NCBI GenBank assembly: GCA_016710335.1
Contig: JADJXQ010000005.1
Coordinates: forward strand, 1 to 64,000
DNA length: 64,000 bases
Source: Rhodospirillales bacterium
Lineage (GTDB): Bacteria > Pseudomonadota > Alphaproteobacteria > Rhodospirillales > Defluviicoccaceae
Direction of reading: 5' to 3'
The position numbers and the translations under genes are program-made. A model generated the notes under the pieces. The model had not been told where the DNA came from. It worked only from the letters and a program-made list of their open reading frames with translations, and did no database searches. Positions 34,046 through 42,902 of the stretch are shown here, piece by piece (the first letter of the stretch is position 1; each line of letters begins with the position of its first letter).

Positions 34046-35541
34046 GCGAGATGCGCACCCCGCCTCTCGGCAATGTCCTGCTCGGCGCGCACTCCCAGTA
34101 CCGCGGGCTGCTCACCGCCCTCGCCGGGACGCTGCAGGAGCGGTTCGGTGCACGGGTCCATCTGTTCTGCGCCAGCCGCCAGGAGGCGCACTTCTACCGG
34201 ACGCGGTTCGGGTCGATCTTCGCCAGCATTACCGTGGCCGACCTCCTCTACAGGACTTGCGCCGAACCGGTGGACGACGGGCAAGGTGTCTTCGCGGAAG
34301 CCCGCGATAACGAAGCCTGGCTCGGCGTCACCATAAACCTGCTCGCCATCAGCGACCGGCACCTGGGCCGAGGCTACGCGTTGGGCGGCTTCAAGCATCC
34401 GCGCTCGGTGATGTCTCAGCGCACAAACTATGCGCAGATGGTCAACGCCCACAACGCGGCCATCGCCTTCTGGCGACGGCATATTGAGGAGACGGACGCC
34501 GATCTGCTGATCAATTGCGGCAAGATTGCCGACACAGTGGCCGGCGCTCTCGGTGTCCCCCGCCGCATCCTCGCCGGCTCCCGGTTTCGGAACTATCACT
34601 ATTGGGCGACCAGCGAGTTCCGCGAACATCCGGCGCTGGCGGCGGCGTACGACCGCATCGGTGCGCCGGATGACCTCAGTCTGCTCGCGCCCTACGAGTC
34701 GCATTTGCAAATGCGCCAGGTGTTTACCCGCCAGTACACTTTGTCGGGCACCTTGCAGACGATGGCGAAGCGCGCCGCGCAGCAGGCCTACTGGCGGCTT
34801 CGCGGCTATGACAAGGCACGCGGCTATTACGTGACGGAGGATTTATCCTATGTCTGGCGCCGCTTCCGGGACGCCCGGCGGCTTGCCGATGCCGCGTCGA
34901 CGCCGCTGGCCGCGCTCTCCGGCCGACGATTTGTGTACTATCCGCTGCACACTGAGCCGGAGACGGCTTTGCAGACGCTGTCGCCCGAGTACTTCTATCA
35001 ACTCTCGGCGATCGCCGCCTTGTCCCGTGATCTGCCCGCCGGCGTACTGCTTGCGGTCAAGGAGACGCTAGCCGCCATCGGTCGCCGCCCCACCGACTTC
35101 TACGCGCAGATCCGAGAGTTCAAAAACGTGGTGATGCTGGACCCCCGCGAATACGGTCTCGAGGTCGCCCGTGCCGCTGATGCCGTTGCCACGATCACCG
35201 GCACCGGCGGTTTCGAGGCGGCGGTAATGGGCCGGCCGGTGATCAGCTTCGGGCGCCACAATCTCTACAACCTGTTGCCGCACGTGGCGGTGGTCGAGGA
35301 CGAACTCGATTTGGCCGGCCAACTTCGCCATGCCCTCGATGGCGTCGATCGCGTCCAAGCGAAACGCGACGGAGCGCGTTTCCTGCAGGCTGTCGTCGAG
35401 ACGTCGTTCGACCTCGGCGGCTACCGCGTCACGGAACCGGACGTGCTGCCGACTGGACTCGCCGACACCGTGGCCGACGCCCTTATACGAAGCCTGCCCA
35501 CATCGGACGCGACAGCCGGCGCGGCGGTAGAAGCGGTATGA
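34042..35541 (+). CDS. Glycosyltransferase-like protein of the surface-glycan cluster
   Basis: 499 residues, ATG overlapping the NeuC stop. The C-terminal half (RFVYYPLHTEPETALQTLSPEYFYQLSAIAALSRDLPAGVLLAVKETLAAIGRRPTDFY, then DAVATITGTGGFEAAVMGRPVISFGRHN) resembles capsule polysaccharide export/transferase (KpsS/KpsC-like) and related GT-B enzymes, with the donor-site GTGGFEA block. The N-terminal half is less familiar. It probably transfers the sugar acid or an associated residue to the glycan; acceptor unknown. Confidence 0.65.
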   Translation: MSEMRTPPLGNVLLGAHSQYRGLLTALAGTLQERFGARVHLFCASRQEAHFYRTRFGSIFASITVADLLYRTCAEPVDDGQGVFAEARDNEAWLGVTINLLAISDRHLGRGYALGGFKHPRSVMSQRTNYAQMVNAHNAAIAFWRRHIEETDADLLINCGKIADTVAGALGVPRRILAGSRFRNYHYWATSEFREHPALAAAYDRIGAPDDLSLLAPYESHLQMRQVFTRQYTLSGTLQTMAKRAAQQAYWRLRGYDKARGYYVTEDLSYVWRRFRDARRLADAASTPLAALSGRRFVYYPLHTEPETALQTLSPEYFYQLSAIAALSRDLPAGVLLAVKETLAAIGRRPTDFYAQIREFKNVVMLDPREYGLEVARAADAVATITGTGGFEAAVMGRPVISFGRHNLYNLLPHVAVVEDELDLAGQLRHALDGVDRVQAKRDGARFLQAVVETSFDLGGYRVTEPDVLPTGLADTVADALIRSLPTSDATAGAAVEAV

Positions 35542-36458
35542 CCCAGCCGGTCCCGCTGATCATCTCCGGCGCACCGCGATCGGGAACCAGCTTGCTCTAC
35601 AACCTTTTCGACGGCCACTCGCAGGTATCGTGGCTGGTCGATGAAGGTTACCTCTTCGAGTACGTTTACGACTGCGGCGCCGCCGAAGGCGACACCGAGA
35701 TCATGCTTGACGCAGTCCCGGACGACATCGGGGAATTCGTCGACGGATTACGCCATAAGCAGGTCATCCCCCCTCTTCACCGACCCTATCGTCAGTCCGT
35801 CGCGCGGGGTTCGGTGTCGAAGCAGAACCTCGACATTCCATGGAGCGAACAGCGGTTTCGAACGGCCCTCAGCAACCTGCCGGAGCCTGGGGTGGCGGGC
35901 CTTTGGCGCCGGCTCATCCTCGCCTGTCTCGCCGGATTGGGTCAGGACGAGAAACGGTATGCCTGCCTAAAGTCACCCGATTTTGCGAAATCCGCGGTGG
36001 CGGCGCAAAGAGCGCTCCCAGATGCTAGGAGCCTGGTCATCGTGCGCAATCCCGTGTTCGCCATCGATAGCCTCCGCCAGACCCGCAGACTGCGCGGCGA
36101 AAAGCAGCTTTCGTGGCCGAACCTGGCGCTGATAATCCGGCAGTTCCAAAAGCTTCACGACCGCGTGGGCACGCTCGCCGGGGACCGGTTCCTGTGGGTC
36201 CGCTATGAGAGCCTGGTCGCCGAACCCGACGTTGTCATGCGCCGCATTGCCGACTGGCTCGACATCCCGTTCGAGCCGTGCCTAACAGAGCCCACCATGC
36301 TGGGCAATTGGTGGCCGGGACTGTCCAGTTTCGCTGCTACGAAAGGCATCGAATCCACACCGGCTCGGCGGGAGATCATGACCCTCAGCCCGCGGGAGGT
36401 CGATGTGATCCGCAAGCACCTCGCCGCGTTCAACGACACCTTCGGCTACGGAAACTAA
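35538..36458 (+). CDS. Sulfotransferase family protein
   Basis: 306 residues, start overlapping the previous stop. The PAPS 5'-phosphosulfate loop is SGAPRSGTSLLYNLFDG (residues 10-26). The 3'-phosphate region is VIVRNPVFAIDSLRQ, and the late FLWVRYESLVAEPDVVMRRIADWL is typical. No signal or membrane segment, so it acts in the cytosol on a glycan precursor. A second sulfotransferase is encoded at 46688-47824. Confidence 0.8.
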   Translation: MTQPVPLIISGAPRSGTSLLYNLFDGHSQVSWLVDEGYLFEYVYDCGAAEGDTEIMLDAVPDDIGEFVDGLRHKQVIPPLHRPYRQSVARGSVSKQNLDIPWSEQRFRTALSNLPEPGVAGLWRRLILACLAGLGQDEKRYACLKSPDFAKSAVAAQRALPDARSLVIVRNPVFAIDSLRQTRRLRGEKQLSWPNLALIIRQFQKLHDRVGTLAGDRFLWVRYESLVAEPDVVMRRIADWLDIPFEPCLTEPTMLGNWWPGLSSFAATKGIESTPARREIMTLSPREVDVIRKHLAAFNDTFGYGN

Positions 36459-36481
36459 GGGGCGTCGGGAGTAACCACTTC

Positions 36482-37240
36482 TTGCCGCCGATCCGCATCG
36501 TCGCTCGCCTCGACGTCAAGGGGCCAAACGTTATCAAGGGGGTTCACCTGGAAGGCCTGCGTGTGGTCGGCGCTCCCAACGACATGGCGCGGCGCTATTA
36601 TGAGCAGGGCGTAGACGAAATCATCTACATGGACACGGTGGCGTCGCTATACGGCCGCAACAACGTCCTGGGAGTCGTAATGGAGGCCGCGCGTGACGTG
36701 TTCATTCCGCTCACTGTCGGCGGCGGCATTCGCAGCGTCGACGACATCGTGGCGGCGCTCCGCAGCGGCGCCGACAAGGTGGCCATTAACACCGCGGCAG
36801 TGTGCCGGCCGCCCCTGATCCGCGAAGCCGCCGACGCACTCGGCAGCCAGTGCATCGTCGTTTCGGTCGAGGCCAAGCGCCGGGAACCTCGACGCTGGGA
36901 AGCCTTGACCAACAACGGCCGCGAGCGCACCGGCGTCGACGTTCTCGAGTGGGTGAGCGAGGCGGAGGCGCTTGGCGCCGGCGAAATCCTGGTTACATCC
37001 GTGGACCAGGAAGGGACGCGAAAAGGTTTCGACCACGACCTGTTTCGTGCCGTCCGCGGACGCGTGCGAATACCGGTCGTTGGCTGCGGCGGCGCCGGCG
37101 GCGCCCCGGACGTTATTGCCGCGGCCAAGGACGACGGCCTCGACGCGGTGGCCTGTGCCAGCCTTTTCCACTACGGCCTCTGTCCGCTGCCGGATCTCAA
37201 GAGCGCGGTAGCCGCTGCGGGTCTCGCGGTGCGGCGATGA
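36482..37240 (+). CDS. hisF2: HisF-like cyclase subunit for sugar amidation (HisF2)
   Basis: 252 residues from the TTG at 36482, just after the sulfotransferase stop; no ATG suits the HisF N-terminus. It reads RIVARLDVKGPNVIKGVHLEGLRVVGAP, VDEIIYMDTVASLYGR, VGGGIRSVDDIVAALRSGADKVAINTAAV and GEILVTSVDQEGTRKGFDHDLF. The VKGPNVIKGVHLEG variant is the surface-glycan form rather than the histidine-pathway form. It channels ammonia from HisH2 to the amidotransferase encoded downstream. Confidence 0.85.
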   Translation: MPPIRIVARLDVKGPNVIKGVHLEGLRVVGAPNDMARRYYEQGVDEIIYMDTVASLYGRNNVLGVVMEAARDVFIPLTVGGGIRSVDDIVAALRSGADKVAINTAAVCRPPLIREAADALGSQCIVVSVEAKRREPRRWEALTNNGRERTGVDVLEWVSEAEALGAGEILVTSVDQEGTRKGFDHDLFRAVRGRVRIPVVGCGGAGGAPDVIAAAKDDGLDAVACASLFHYGLCPLPDLKSAVAAAGLAVRR

Positions 37241-37863
37241 TCCTGGTGCTCGATTACGGACGCGGCAATCTGTTCAGCCTCGGCCAAGCGCTTCGGCAAG
37301 TGGGCGCGGAGGTGGAGATCTCCGCCGATCCTGGGGCGCTTGCGCGAGCTTCGCACATCGTCTTTCCCGGCGTCGGCGCCTTCGAAGATGCTATGAGCGG
37401 GCTCCGCGACCGCGGTCTGATCGAGCCGCTGAACACAGCCATCGCCGCCGGGACGCCGCTGCTCGGCATCTGTGTTGGCTGTCAGCTTCTGTTAAGCAGA
37501 GGGGAGGAGTTCGGCGTCCACGAAGGGCTCGACGTGATTTCGGGGACGGTTCGGCGGCTGCCCGAGGCGCGCGCCGGGGATCCCGACGCCATGCGCATTC
37601 CCAATGTCGGCTGGCGGACCGTTGAAGCGCGGAAGGACGATCCGGTGTTGGCGAGGCTGAAGCCCGAAGACTACGTTTATTTCGTCCATTCCTATGCGCC
37701 CATGGTTGACCGCGAGGAAGATGCCGCGGCCTACCTGCGCGTCAACGGCTTGCGAGTCCCGGTTGCAGTGCGTCGAGGCAACGTTCTTGGCGTCCAGTTC
37801 CACCCCGAAAAAAGTGGTCACGTGGGTCTTGGTCTTCTTCAAGGCTTTCTAGACTCGCGATAA
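37237..37863 (+). CDS. hisH2: HisH-like glutamine amidotransferase subunit (HisH2)
   Basis: 208 residues, ATG overlapping the HisF2 stop. It is a class I glutaminase: GVGAFEDAMSGLRDRGL, nucleophile Cys in GICVGCQLLLSRGEEFG, and the His-Glu pair in VQFHPEKSGHVGL. It releases ammonia from glutamine for its HisF2 partner. Paired with a WbpG/PseA-type protein, it supplies nitrogen for an acetamidino group. Confidence 0.88.
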   Translation: MILVLDYGRGNLFSLGQALRQVGAEVEISADPGALARASHIVFPGVGAFEDAMSGLRDRGLIEPLNTAIAAGTPLLGICVGCQLLLSRGEEFGVHEGLDVISGTVRRLPEARAGDPDAMRIPNVGWRTVEARKDDPVLARLKPEDYVYFVHSYAPMVDREEDAAAYLRVNGLRVPVAVRRGNVLGVQFHPEKSGHVGLGLLQGFLDSR

Positions 37864-37898
37864 ACGGGCCAAGTGCGATAACCAAGGCATATTGAGCA

Positions 37899-39161
37899 AT
37901 GACGGAAATCAGCGAGCTGGATGGCAGGCGCTATGTCAACGATCCCAAGGACGGGCTCCTGGAGATCCGGTACGGCTTGCCCGGCGAGGTGCGGTTCTGC
38001 GCGTCCTGCGTCATCTCCAACCAGCGGCCATCGTCGGCGATCGAGTTCGAGCACACACGGGACTCGAAGAAGGCCACCATCCGCTTCGACGACGCCGGCG
38101 TCTGCGACGCCTGCCGCTATGCCGAGGCGAAAGAGCGCGACGTTGACTGGGTCGAGCGCGAAGCGAATTTGCGGGCGCTGTGCGATACGTTTCGATCGCG
38201 CAACGGTTCCTACGACTGCCTGGTGCCGGGCTCGGGCGGTAAGGATTCGGTGTTCGCGTCTCATATCCTGAAGGCCCGCTACGGCATGCATCCGCTGACC
38301 GTAACATGGGCGCCGCATCTCTACACTGACGTTGGCTGGCGCAACTTCCAAAACTGGATCCACGTCGGCGGCTTCGACAACTACCTGTTCACGCCGGACG
38401 GCCGTGTTCACCGCAAGCTTACGGAGCTCGCGTTCCGCAATCTGCTGCACCCGTTCCAACCGTTCATTCTCGGCCAGAAGAACTTCGCACCGAAGATGGC
38501 GGTGCGCATGGGCCTGCCGCTGGTGTTCTACGGCGAAAACGAAGCCGAGTACGGCAACCCGGTTGCTGAAAACGCCCAAGCAATACGCGACGCCTCGTAC
38601 TTCGCGCGGCCAGGCGGGGCCAACCCGCACTTGTACTTCGGCGGCGTGCCGCTCGAAGACCTGCCAGCGCATGGCATCGCTCCGGGCCAGCTCGATCCCT
38701 ACATGCCAGCGGACGTCGACGAAATGACGCGGCTCGGCGTGGAGGTGCATTACCTCGGCTACTACCTTCGCTGGACGCCCCAGGAGAACTACTACTACGC
38801 GGCCGAGCACGCCGCCTTCGAGGCCAACGAGGATCGCACCGAGGGTACCTACTCCAAGTACAATTCGATTGATGACAAGACCGACCCGTATCACTACTGG
38901 ACGACGCTCGTGAAGTTCGGCATTGGCCGCGCCACCTATGACGCCAGCCAGGAAATCCGCAATCGGCACATCGATCGCGAAGAAGGCATAGCGCTGGTGC
39001 GGCGCTATGATCAGGAGTTTCCTCGCAAGTACTTCCCGGAATTCCTGCGGTACCTGAACTTGACCGAAGATGCGTTTTTCGAGATTGCCGATAGCTTCCG
39101 GTCTCCGCACCTCTGGAAGCGGACCGCGGATGGCTGGCGACTGCGCCACCAAGTCGGATAG
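37899..39161 (+). CDS. N-acetyl sugar amidotransferase (WbpG/PseA family)
   Basis: 420 residues. It has two Cys pairs (FCASCVIS, VCDACRYAE) as in zinc-binding WbpG, a PP-loop ATP-pyrophosphatase motif (CLVPGSGGKDSVFASHILK), and the conserved GENEAEYGN and TDPYHYWTTLVKFGIGRATYDASQEIRN. It activates an N-acetyl group and adds ammonia from HisH2/HisF2 to make an acetamidino sugar, as in flagellin nonulosonates and some O-antigens. The HisF2-HisH2-amidotransferase order is the typical three-gene module. Confidence 0.88.
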   Translation: MTEISELDGRRYVNDPKDGLLEIRYGLPGEVRFCASCVISNQRPSSAIEFEHTRDSKKATIRFDDAGVCDACRYAEAKERDVDWVEREANLRALCDTFRSRNGSYDCLVPGSGGKDSVFASHILKARYGMHPLTVTWAPHLYTDVGWRNFQNWIHVGGFDNYLFTPDGRVHRKLTELAFRNLLHPFQPFILGQKNFAPKMAVRMGLPLVFYGENEAEYGNPVAENAQAIRDASYFARPGGANPHLYFGGVPLEDLPAHGIAPGQLDPYMPADVDEMTRLGVEVHYLGYYLRWTPQENYYYAAEHAAFEANEDRTEGTYSKYNSIDDKTDPYHYWTTLVKFGIGRATYDASQEIRNRHIDREEGIALVRRYDQEFPRKYFPEFLRYLNLTEDAFFEIADSFRSPHLWKRTADGWRLRHQVG

Positions 39162-39864
39162 TGGGCCCCGAGCGGCCCTGACAGACCTTTTGATCGTCAT
39201 TCCGGCGCGGGGGGGGTCCAAGCGGGTGCCGGGGAAGAACCTGCGGGTGCTGGCCGGACGGCCGCTGCTTGCGTACACCGCCGACGCCATTCGCGAGGCC
39301 GGGCTGGCGGCGTCGCCGTGCCTGCTCACCACGGACGATGACGGGATCGCGGAGGTCGGCCGCGGCCTTGGCTGGCTGGCGCCGTTCCGCCGGCCGGCGC
39401 ATCTCGCCGGCGACGACGCCACGACGGCCGATGCCGTGATCCACGCGCTCGACTGGTTTGCCGCAGAAGACGGCGCCGACCCGAAGGCCGTCATGGTGCT
39501 GCAGCCGACGTCGCCGCTCCGCGGCGGCGCAGTGCTCCGTTGCGGGCTCGATGTCCTAGCTGCCCGACCGGAGGCCAATTCTGTGATCGCGGTGTCGCCG
39601 CTCCATGTCTCTGCCTCCCACACCTTCTGCATCGATGAGTGCGACATGCTGCGGCCGGTAGGCGCTGACGATCGTCGCGTCGTCGTGCCGAACGGCGCCC
39701 TTTACCTCACCCGGACCGCGGCGTTGCGCAGCCGGCGGAGCCTCTATGCGCCGCCGATCGCACCGATCATGCTGGACGCGGAACGCGCCATCGACATCGA
39801 TACGGAGAGCGATTTGCGGGTGGCGGAGGTGCTGCTCGCCGCGGCGGGCGCTCTCCCGCAATGA
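39130..39864 (+). CDS. neuA: CMP-nonulosonate cytidylyltransferase (NeuA/LegF family)
   Basis: About 244 residues from the ATG at 39130, overlapping the previous gene by 32 bp; later in-frame CTG/TTG starts (39175-39187) are possible. It has DLLIVIPARGGSKRVPGKNLRVLAGRPLLAYTADA (CTP-binding), MVLQPTSPLR and APIMLDAERAIDIDTESDLRVAE. It activates the sugar acid as a CMP derivative for transfer. No other gene in this cluster supplies the activation step. Confidence 0.88.
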   Translation: MAGDCATKSDSGPRAALTDLLIVIPARGGSKRVPGKNLRVLAGRPLLAYTADAIREAGLAASPCLLTTDDDGIAEVGRGLGWLAPFRRPAHLAGDDATTADAVIHALDWFAAEDGADPKAVMVLQPTSPLRGGAVLRCGLDVLAARPEANSVIAVSPLHVSASHTFCIDECDMLRPVGADDRRVVVPNGALYLTRTAALRSRRSLYAPPIAPIMLDAERAIDIDTESDLRVAEVLLAAAGALPQ

Positions 39865-40946
39865 CCTTCGTGGTACACGCGCCCGAACCCTTCGCCTGCC
39901 TGCCCGAGACGACGGTGCGCGAAGCGATGGCGCGCATCAACGACACGCCGCCGCACGCCGGCCTGGTCGTGGTCGATGGCGACGGCCGATTGCTGGGCAC
40001 CGTCACCGACGGCGACATCCGCCGCGGGATCCTTCGGGGCGTCGCCCTCGACGATGCGATCGCGACCTGCATGAACGCCGGCGCGGTCCCCGGCCGCGAC
40101 GGCGACGCGGCTGGCAATCTGGCGGTGCTTGCGGCGCGCCCCCTGCAGTTCCTGCCGATCATCGATGGGCACCGCCGTCTCGTCCGCATCCTGTTCAAGC
40201 GCCCCGGCGGCTCGACGCTCGGCGCAGCGCTGGTCATGGCGGGCGGCGCCGGCCGGCGCCTCGGCGAGCGCACGCGCGCGACACCGAAGCCGCTGCTGCC
40301 GATCGGCGACAGGCCGATCCTCGACCACGTGATGACGGCGCTGGAAGACGCCGGGATCACCGACATCCATGTCGCCGTGCACTACCTCGCCGACCAGATC
40401 GAGAGCTTCCTCGCCAAGCGCCAGAGCCGCGCCGACGTGCGGGTGATCCACGAACCGGAGCCGCTCGGCACCGCCGGCGCGGTCGGCCTGCTGCCGCCCC
40501 CGAAACCCGGGTCGAGGCCGGGCCCGGGGCCGCTGCTGGTGGTCAACGGCGATGTGCTGACCCGCGTGGATTACCGGGCGCTGGCGGCGTTTCACGACCG
40601 CCACGAGTTCGAGGCGACGGTTGCCGTCGCCCGCTACGACGTGGAGATACCATTCGGCGTGGTGCGCCAGAGCGCGGACGGGGTGCTGCTCGACATCGAC
40701 GAGAAACCCCGCGTCACCCACTTCGTCGCTGCCGGCATCTACGTGCTGTCCCCGGCGTTCCGGGCGCTTGTGCCGCCGTCGGAGCCGCTCGACATGCCGG
40801 ACCTGCTCGCCCTCGGCCGGAGGGTAGGCCTCCGTGCCGGCCTGTTCCCGATCCACGAATACTGGACCGACATCGGCCGCCCGCACGACCTGGAGGCCGC
40901 CGATACCGCCCATCGCAACGGCCGCTTCGGCGCTGCCGAGGCTTGA
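39861..40946 (+). CDS. ptmE: CBS-domain nucleotidyltransferase, PtmE-like
   Basis: 361 residues, start overlapping the previous stop. Residues 1-115 form a CBS pair (TTVREAMARINDTPPHAGLVVVDGDGRLLGTVTDGDIRRGIL, then LQFLPIIDGHRRLVRIL). Residues 120-355 form a sugar-phosphate nucleotidyltransferase (ALVMAGGAGRRLGERTRATPKPLLPIGDRPIL, then LLVVNGDVLTRVDYRAL). This architecture is that of Campylobacter PtmE, which makes GDP-glucosamine at the head of the legionaminate route. Here it suggests that LegB works on a GDP- rather than UDP-linked sugar; this is inference. Confidence 0.8.
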   Translation: MTFVVHAPEPFACLPETTVREAMARINDTPPHAGLVVVDGDGRLLGTVTDGDIRRGILRGVALDDAIATCMNAGAVPGRDGDAAGNLAVLAARPLQFLPIIDGHRRLVRILFKRPGGSTLGAALVMAGGAGRRLGERTRATPKPLLPIGDRPILDHVMTALEDAGITDIHVAVHYLADQIESFLAKRQSRADVRVIHEPEPLGTAGAVGLLPPPKPGSRPGPGPLLVVNGDVLTRVDYRALAAFHDRHEFEATVAVARYDVEIPFGVVRQSADGVLLDIDEKPRVTHFVAAGIYVLSPAFRALVPPSEPLDMPDLLALGRRVGLRAGLFPIHEYWTDIGRPHDLEAADTAHRNGRFGAAEA

Positions 40947-40961
40947 GCGCACCGGACCGCG

Positions 40962-42809
40962 ATGATCATTCCGAGCGACCTGCGCCGCCACGCCCGCCTG
41001 CTCGGCTTCACGCCGGCGGTCGCTGCGGGCGTGCTGGGGTTCCATGTCGGAAGCACCGTGTTCGAGGGCATCGGCCTTGCCATGGTGTTGCCGGTGTTCG
41101 AGTACCTGCAAGCCAATGAGAACGTCGCCGCGCTAGCGGACAAGTCGGAGTTGTGGCGGCGCCTAGTCGACGCCTATGGCGCCATCGGGCTGCCGGTGAC
41201 CTTGGCGGTGCTGCTCGCCACGAGTTTCCTCGCCATTCTGGTGCGCCAAGTCTTCGTTCAAGCGCGCCTGATCTTTCTGGCGAAGGTGCGGTTCCGGGCG
41301 GTGGCGCGACTGCAGACCATGCTGTTCCGGAACTATCTGCATGTGGATCTGGGCTACCATGAGCGCCAGCAGCTCGGGCTGACGGTGAACGACTTTACCA
41401 CCCAGGCGGAGCGCTCCGTCGAGTATTTCTTCCTCGCGATCGACTTTATCGGTTTCACGTTTCTGCTTGTCGTCTATGTGGTCTTGCTGGTCGTGGTGTC
41501 GGCGGAAATGGCGGCGGCCGCCGCGCTGCTGCTCGGGCTGACGGCGTGGGTGCTGGGCGGGCTGTTGAAGCGGAGCCGGGCGCTCGGCTACCAGACAGTC
41601 GCTGCGCGCCAGAAGCTGGCGGCCTTCTTCACCGAAAAGCTCGGACTGTTGCGGCTGATCCGGCTGTCCGGAGCCGAGGCGGCCGAGATCAAGACGGTGG
41701 CGAACCTCGCCGACGTGCAGCGCCGCCGACACTTCGACGCGGCGCGGCTGGTGGCGCTGCTCAGCACGTCGGTCGAACCCATTGCCGCCGCCGCGGCGAT
41801 CCTGCTGCTCTACTTCGGAGTGCGGGTTGCCGGGCTCGACCTCGGCACGCTCGGATTGTTCATCGTCATCCTGGTGCGGCTGCTGCCGATCGTCCGCCAG
41901 CTCCTCAACACCCGCCAGGTGTTCCTCAACACGGAGGGGGCGGTGCGGACCATTACCGGGCGTCTCGACGACCTGCACGCCGGCGCCGAGCGGCCGGGAG
42001 GCGGAGTCACATTCGCCGGCCTGAACGGCAGCCTTCGCTTCGAGGACGTTTCCTTCACCTATCCCGGCCGGCTTGAGCCGGCGCTCGCCGGGGTGTCGCT
42101 GGAAATCCCGGCTGGGACACTGACGGCGCTCGTCGGCCCCTCCGGCGGCGGCAAGTCGACCCTGGTGGACCTCCTGCCGCGGCTGCGGGAACCGAGCAGG
42201 GGCCGGGTCCTGCTCGACGGCGTCCCGCTTGGCGACTACACCTTGGAGAGCCTCCGAGCCGGCATTGCGTTCGTTCCGCAGGCGCCGTTGATCCTCAACG
42301 CAACGCCGGCGGAGCACATCCGATATGGCGCCGGCCATGCCGACATGGCCGCTGTGCGCAGCGCGGCCGAGGATGCAGGCGCCGATCAGTTCATCTCGGC
42401 GCTGCCACAGGGCTACGACACGCCGCTCGGCGAGGGCGGCGCCGCCCTGTCCGGGGGCCAGCGCCAGCGCCTCGACCTGGCGCGGGCGCTGTTGCGCCAG
42501 GCGTCCATCCTGATCCTCGACGAGCCGACCAGCCATCTCGACGCCGACGCCGAGCGCTTGTTTCGCGAGACCCTGTTGGCGCTGCGCGAGCGCGGCGGGC
42601 GGACCATCATCGTTATCGGGCACCATCTGGCATCGGTGACGGCAGCGGACCGCATTGTCGTGCTCAGCGGCGGACAGGTAGCGGAGGCGGGTTCGCACCG
42701 GGCGCTGATCGCCGCCGGCGGCTGGTACGCTCGCGCCTTCCGCAAGCAGGCCGCCGACGACGATGTGGTCTTGGACGCAGACCCGCTGCCGACGCCGACC
42801 GGCTCCTGA
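40962..42809 (+). CDS. ABC exporter with fused membrane and ATPase domains
   Basis: 615 residues. The first 330 hold about six membrane spans (for example GFTFLLVVYVVLLVVVSAEMAAAAALLLGL). The ATPase has Walker A GPSGGGKSTLVDLLPRL, signature LSGGQRQRLDLARAL and Walker B ILILDEPTSHLDADAERL. It is similar to MsbA/PglK-type lipid-linked sugar flippases. As the last gene of the cluster it probably moves a lipid-linked glycan across the inner membrane. Confidence 0.85.
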   Translation: MIIPSDLRRHARLLGFTPAVAAGVLGFHVGSTVFEGIGLAMVLPVFEYLQANENVAALADKSELWRRLVDAYGAIGLPVTLAVLLATSFLAILVRQVFVQARLIFLAKVRFRAVARLQTMLFRNYLHVDLGYHERQQLGLTVNDFTTQAERSVEYFFLAIDFIGFTFLLVVYVVLLVVVSAEMAAAAALLLGLTAWVLGGLLKRSRALGYQTVAARQKLAAFFTEKLGLLRLIRLSGAEAAEIKTVANLADVQRRRHFDAARLVALLSTSVEPIAAAAAILLLYFGVRVAGLDLGTLGLFIVILVRLLPIVRQLLNTRQVFLNTEGAVRTITGRLDDLHAGAERPGGGVTFAGLNGSLRFEDVSFTYPGRLEPALAGVSLEIPAGTLTALVGPSGGGKSTLVDLLPRLREPSRGRVLLDGVPLGDYTLESLRAGIAFVPQAPLILNATPAEHIRYGAGHADMAAVRSAAEDAGADQFISALPQGYDTPLGEGGAALSGGQRQRLDLARALLRQASILILDEPTSHLDADAERLFRETLLALRERGGRTIIVIGHHLASVTAADRIVVLSGGQVAEAGSHRALIAAGGWYARAFRKQAADDDVVLDADPLPTPTGS

Positions 42810-42902
42810 TCCCTCTCTTTCCTCCCATCCGTCCCCGGTTAGCAGCGGAAACATGCGGAACGAGTCGCGCGGTGCCGGATTAAGTCTTTGATTTGCATCC
42901 AA

